A DNA stretch of 64,000 nucleotides. Origin: Hydractinia symbiolongicarpus. Taxonomy: Eukaryota > Cnidaria > Hydrozoa > Anthoathecata > Hydractiniidae. Made by a program: the position numbers and the translations under genes. This document shows, one piece after another, positions 61,526 to 64,000 of this stretch (position 1 is its first letter; every line of letters starts with the position of its first letter). Under the pieces are notes generated by a model. The model saw nothing but the letters and a program-made list of their open reading frames with translations, was not told the DNA's origin and did not search any database. The DNA lies in contig NC_079880.1 in the NCBI RefSeq assembly GCF_029227915.1, positions 31,305,501 through 31,369,500 of the forward strand, given 5' to 3'.

Positions 61526-62935
61526 TGGAAAAATGCCACGAGTTTGCGCTTGCGTTTGTTTGTTGCGTTTTATAATCACGTGATCAAAATAAAAAATTTA
61601 ATTGGATGAATCAAACCACGTAATCAAAATAAAGCAATTGTATTTGTTGAAAATTCCAAGTTTCCCCTGACGATCAAAACAAACGTCAAAAGTTTGTTAA
61701 ATGAAGTTCCTAGCACAAAGTAACGGAAATTGTCTTTGCATAAAAGATGGCTGTTCTTTTTAAGCATTTGTGTACTCTTTCCTTCAAAATAAATCTTTAC
61801 AAAAACAATTAAAAAGGGGCATGGTATATAAATGAAGTATAGAAAGGTTTCTGTAAGGTTTGTTTATGCTTTTTTCAGATTTGATATTATTGATGCGAGA
61901 CATGTTTGTTATAGCTAGCATCATAAAGCCAACCACATCAACAACAACTAGCTGGCTAGGAATTTATAAATATGTAGCCATGTTCTTTTACCTAACTAAG
62001 TCGCAAGTTTATATTTATCTGCCACCTATTAGCTACTGTAGCTAGCTAATGTTAGCTTTAAACTTAAGATTACCAGCAGTACCTAGCTAACCTCTGAGTT
62101 TTATGTTGCTTTTTACGTGTAAGCTATAGCTACCGTAGTTATCTTAGTGGTCTTTGCTAGGAATATGGCTGTAACTTATTTGACTTGACCTTTTAAGTTT
62201 AAATTAGAAGATATAACAAGCCACAAAACCTTTTAAAAAAGTATCTAAGGGCTCTTTTTTATGCAAATAATGTATTTTTCACATTTTGTGTAACTAAATT
62301 TACATCGGTTGCATGAAATATGACAAAACGATTTTTATTTAACATGTAGTAATTCTGATAGCTCAAGTGTGATGATTTGTGTTGTTCTAGATGATAATTA
62401 TTAAAACCACTAACCTTTTGTCTTCTTTAAGACTTTCTAATATTCTTCTTCCCCAGTAATCTTTTGTTCTGATAGTCTATAACCTTTTTGATGGAATCCA
62501 ACAGCTTCTCTTGCTTTCTAATATTCTTCCTTGCTCAATAATACTTTCATCCAATACTCATATGCAATCTTTCTTGTATAACCCAACACTTTCTTAGCTA
62601 TATTTACGGGGTCAGTGATATTGTCTTACTCTTTGTTCTATATGACAATAAATACATGTTAACAATCTTCCCCTCTTTTTCTTCTTCTTTCTTTTGTCAG
62701 TTTGATCAACTTTTAGTTCAACCAAATTTATTAACAGAATTGAATGGATATCCATATGCAGCTATATCCGAGTTAACAACAACATAAGTCATTTGACACA
62801 TAAACAACACAGCAACTTTAACCAATCCATATTGTGGCCAGTTTAAAATCGAAACGAAATTAACTCCAAAATGGTTAGTATTAACAAAATAACAAAAATG
62901 TTTAAACTATGTACAAATCTCTCCTCAGATCTCCT
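61526..62935. other. Non-coding; probably includes the copia 3' LTR
   Basis: AT-rich with AGCTAGC runs near 62,040. Because a copia coding region on the minus strand ends at 62,936, its 3' LTR should lie just left of it. A TGTTAATACTAACCATTTT-like start (minus strand, near 62,887) is a candidate LTR edge, but the other edge was not found. Confidence 0.35.
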
Positions 62936-64000
62936 CTATTTTTCTTTTTCTTGTTTGAGTACACCAGTTGCCAACGTAAAAAGAAGATTCTTGCAACTAG
63001 CACTTCGTTTGGTAAGACAATCAGCGATTTGCTGTTCTTTTGAAACCCATGTTATTTGATTCACTTCTTTATTTCGAATCATTTCTTTCAAAATAGCCAA
63101 ATATACTCTTAAGCGATTGTCCAAAACTTGTTTTGTGGAATGTACAGCATTGTAAAGTGTTTTACTATCTGTTAAACATTGAATTGATGGTGCAATATTG
63201 AAAATTTCTTCGAATAAACATCGAATATAATATCCTTTGCCAGCAGCATCGATCAATTGCATGGTCTCTGCAGAAAAGGTACTATTCACTACTCTTTTCA
63301 ATTTTCTTGACTGCCACGAAATGAGGGATAGTGATTGATTTAGTTGATTCACTAAGAAAATTAAGAATCCACCTTGAGACCCTTCTCTCTTTAGATTAGC
63401 AAATGATGCATCATGAAATACCAAAAGTTTAGCTTCCTCTATGTTTCCAACTGCCTTGAATTTCAATTTCACAGGTTCACACTTGGCTCTTTGTAACACT
63501 TTGTTGGCAGTTCGCATATCTGAAACAGTGGCATCTTTGATGTTACCCATTAGTTCACAGCAATCAAAAAGAATGTCTGGACGTGTCTGTGTAGCTAACC
63601 AATTTAATTGTCCAATCAATACTCTCAAATCATGTTTTTGTTTCGTATTCAACAATTCATCTTTATGTTTATCAATGGGGAGTACTGTAATCTTCTGCAA
63701 ATATGAATCTTGTGATACAATAATGCTATCTTTTCTTTTCATTAAATCTAATCCCAAATATTGAAATGCTGTGTTGTGCACTGTCCCAATTTTAAAGGTC
63801 TGATGCAATGGCAATATCACATTGTTTAAAAAACGTTTTGTACCACCCCAACAAAAATCATCTACATGGGTTGCCATAATTCCATGTAGACGCCCATCTT
63901 TTCGATAGTAGAACAATCCTGCATCAAATTTACTTACTGCAACTCCTTTAACAGTTCTTCCTTTACTCTGAAATACCATGTTCTAGATCCATCTGCAAGG
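62936..64000 (-). pseudogene. Ty1/copia retrotransposon: end of reverse transcriptase and RNase H, frameshifted
   Basis: From the right edge (LADGSRTWYF.. in one frame) a frame change near 63,930 leads to SKFDAGLFYYRKDG, GIMATHVDDFCWGG (the VDD of RT), the YLGLDLMKRKD block, then RNase H: FHDASFAN (Asp), STFSAETMQLIDA (Glu), LTDSKTLYNAV (Asp), and QIADCLTKR near the end. From 63,979 to 62,936 the frame is open (347 residues). Gag, protease, integrase and most of RT lie outside the window. Copia order and motifs make the class secure; the frameshift makes this copy inactive. Confidence 0.85.

Overview
This window looks like nuclear DNA of a cnidarian, probably a hydrozoan. The reasons are two spliced animal genes, dense transposons (Helitrons, Penelope-like, Tigger, copia, hairpin MITEs), AT-rich spacers with GCTAGCTA runs, and Polinton/Maverick (adintovirus-like) proteins of a type I associate with cnidarian genomes. 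The species is an inference. No bacterial gene organisation is present.

1-26,040: parts of three Polinton-type virus-like elements in tandem. Element 1 (1 to about 4,150) enters from outside the window: packaging ATPase, intact double-jelly-roll major capsid protein, a capsid-associated protein and a broken divergent virion-type gene. A decayed reverse-transcriptase tail (4,184-5,330) separates it from element 2 (about 5,344-15,850). Element 2 carries a VLTF-3-like zinc protein, a DUF4116-like repeat protein, small membrane and Cys-rich proteins, virion-type genes, capsid protein, integrase, a Bro/MSV199-like protein, a Cys-repeat protein and an ATPase. Element 3 (about 15,860-26,040) has PolB, a Cys-repeat plus HNH endonuclease gene, small membrane genes, ATPase, integrase and a capsid gene cut off at its N-terminus where host-like DNA begins. 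Most of the large genes are broken by frameshifts or stops; many small ones and the element 3 ATPase are open.

The Polinton genes are packed tightly. Several starts sit 0-6 nt after TATAATAAA, and several stops are followed by short perfect or near-perfect hairpins, two of them with the same stem. With the VLTF-3-like protein this suggests a virus-like transcription programme (late-type promoter at the start codon, hairpin-defined 3' ends). That is the most interesting hypothesis here.

26,040-39,000: host intergenic DNA and mobile elements: a Penelope-like fragment with a GIY-YIG domain and a hammerhead-like motif, MITEs, a Tigger/pogo transposase, two Helitrons joined exactly head-to-tail, and an element with long repeat-built inverted ends.

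38,988-51,845 (minus): a transmembrane adenylyl cyclase gene with at least 23 recognisable exons in the normal family order (N-terminus and TM, C1a, C1b, TM, C2a). One intron holds a 2.4 kb array of a 28-bp repeat. A one-base excess in an A4 run breaks the first C1a exon.

52,485-64,000: a DNA-transposon-like element containing a Penelope-like remnant with 201-bp inverted ends, the last three exons of the mitochondrial ATPase inhibitor IF1 (57,573-59,067, minus), Helitron ends, hairpins, and the RT/RNase H end of a Ty1/copia element running off the right edge.
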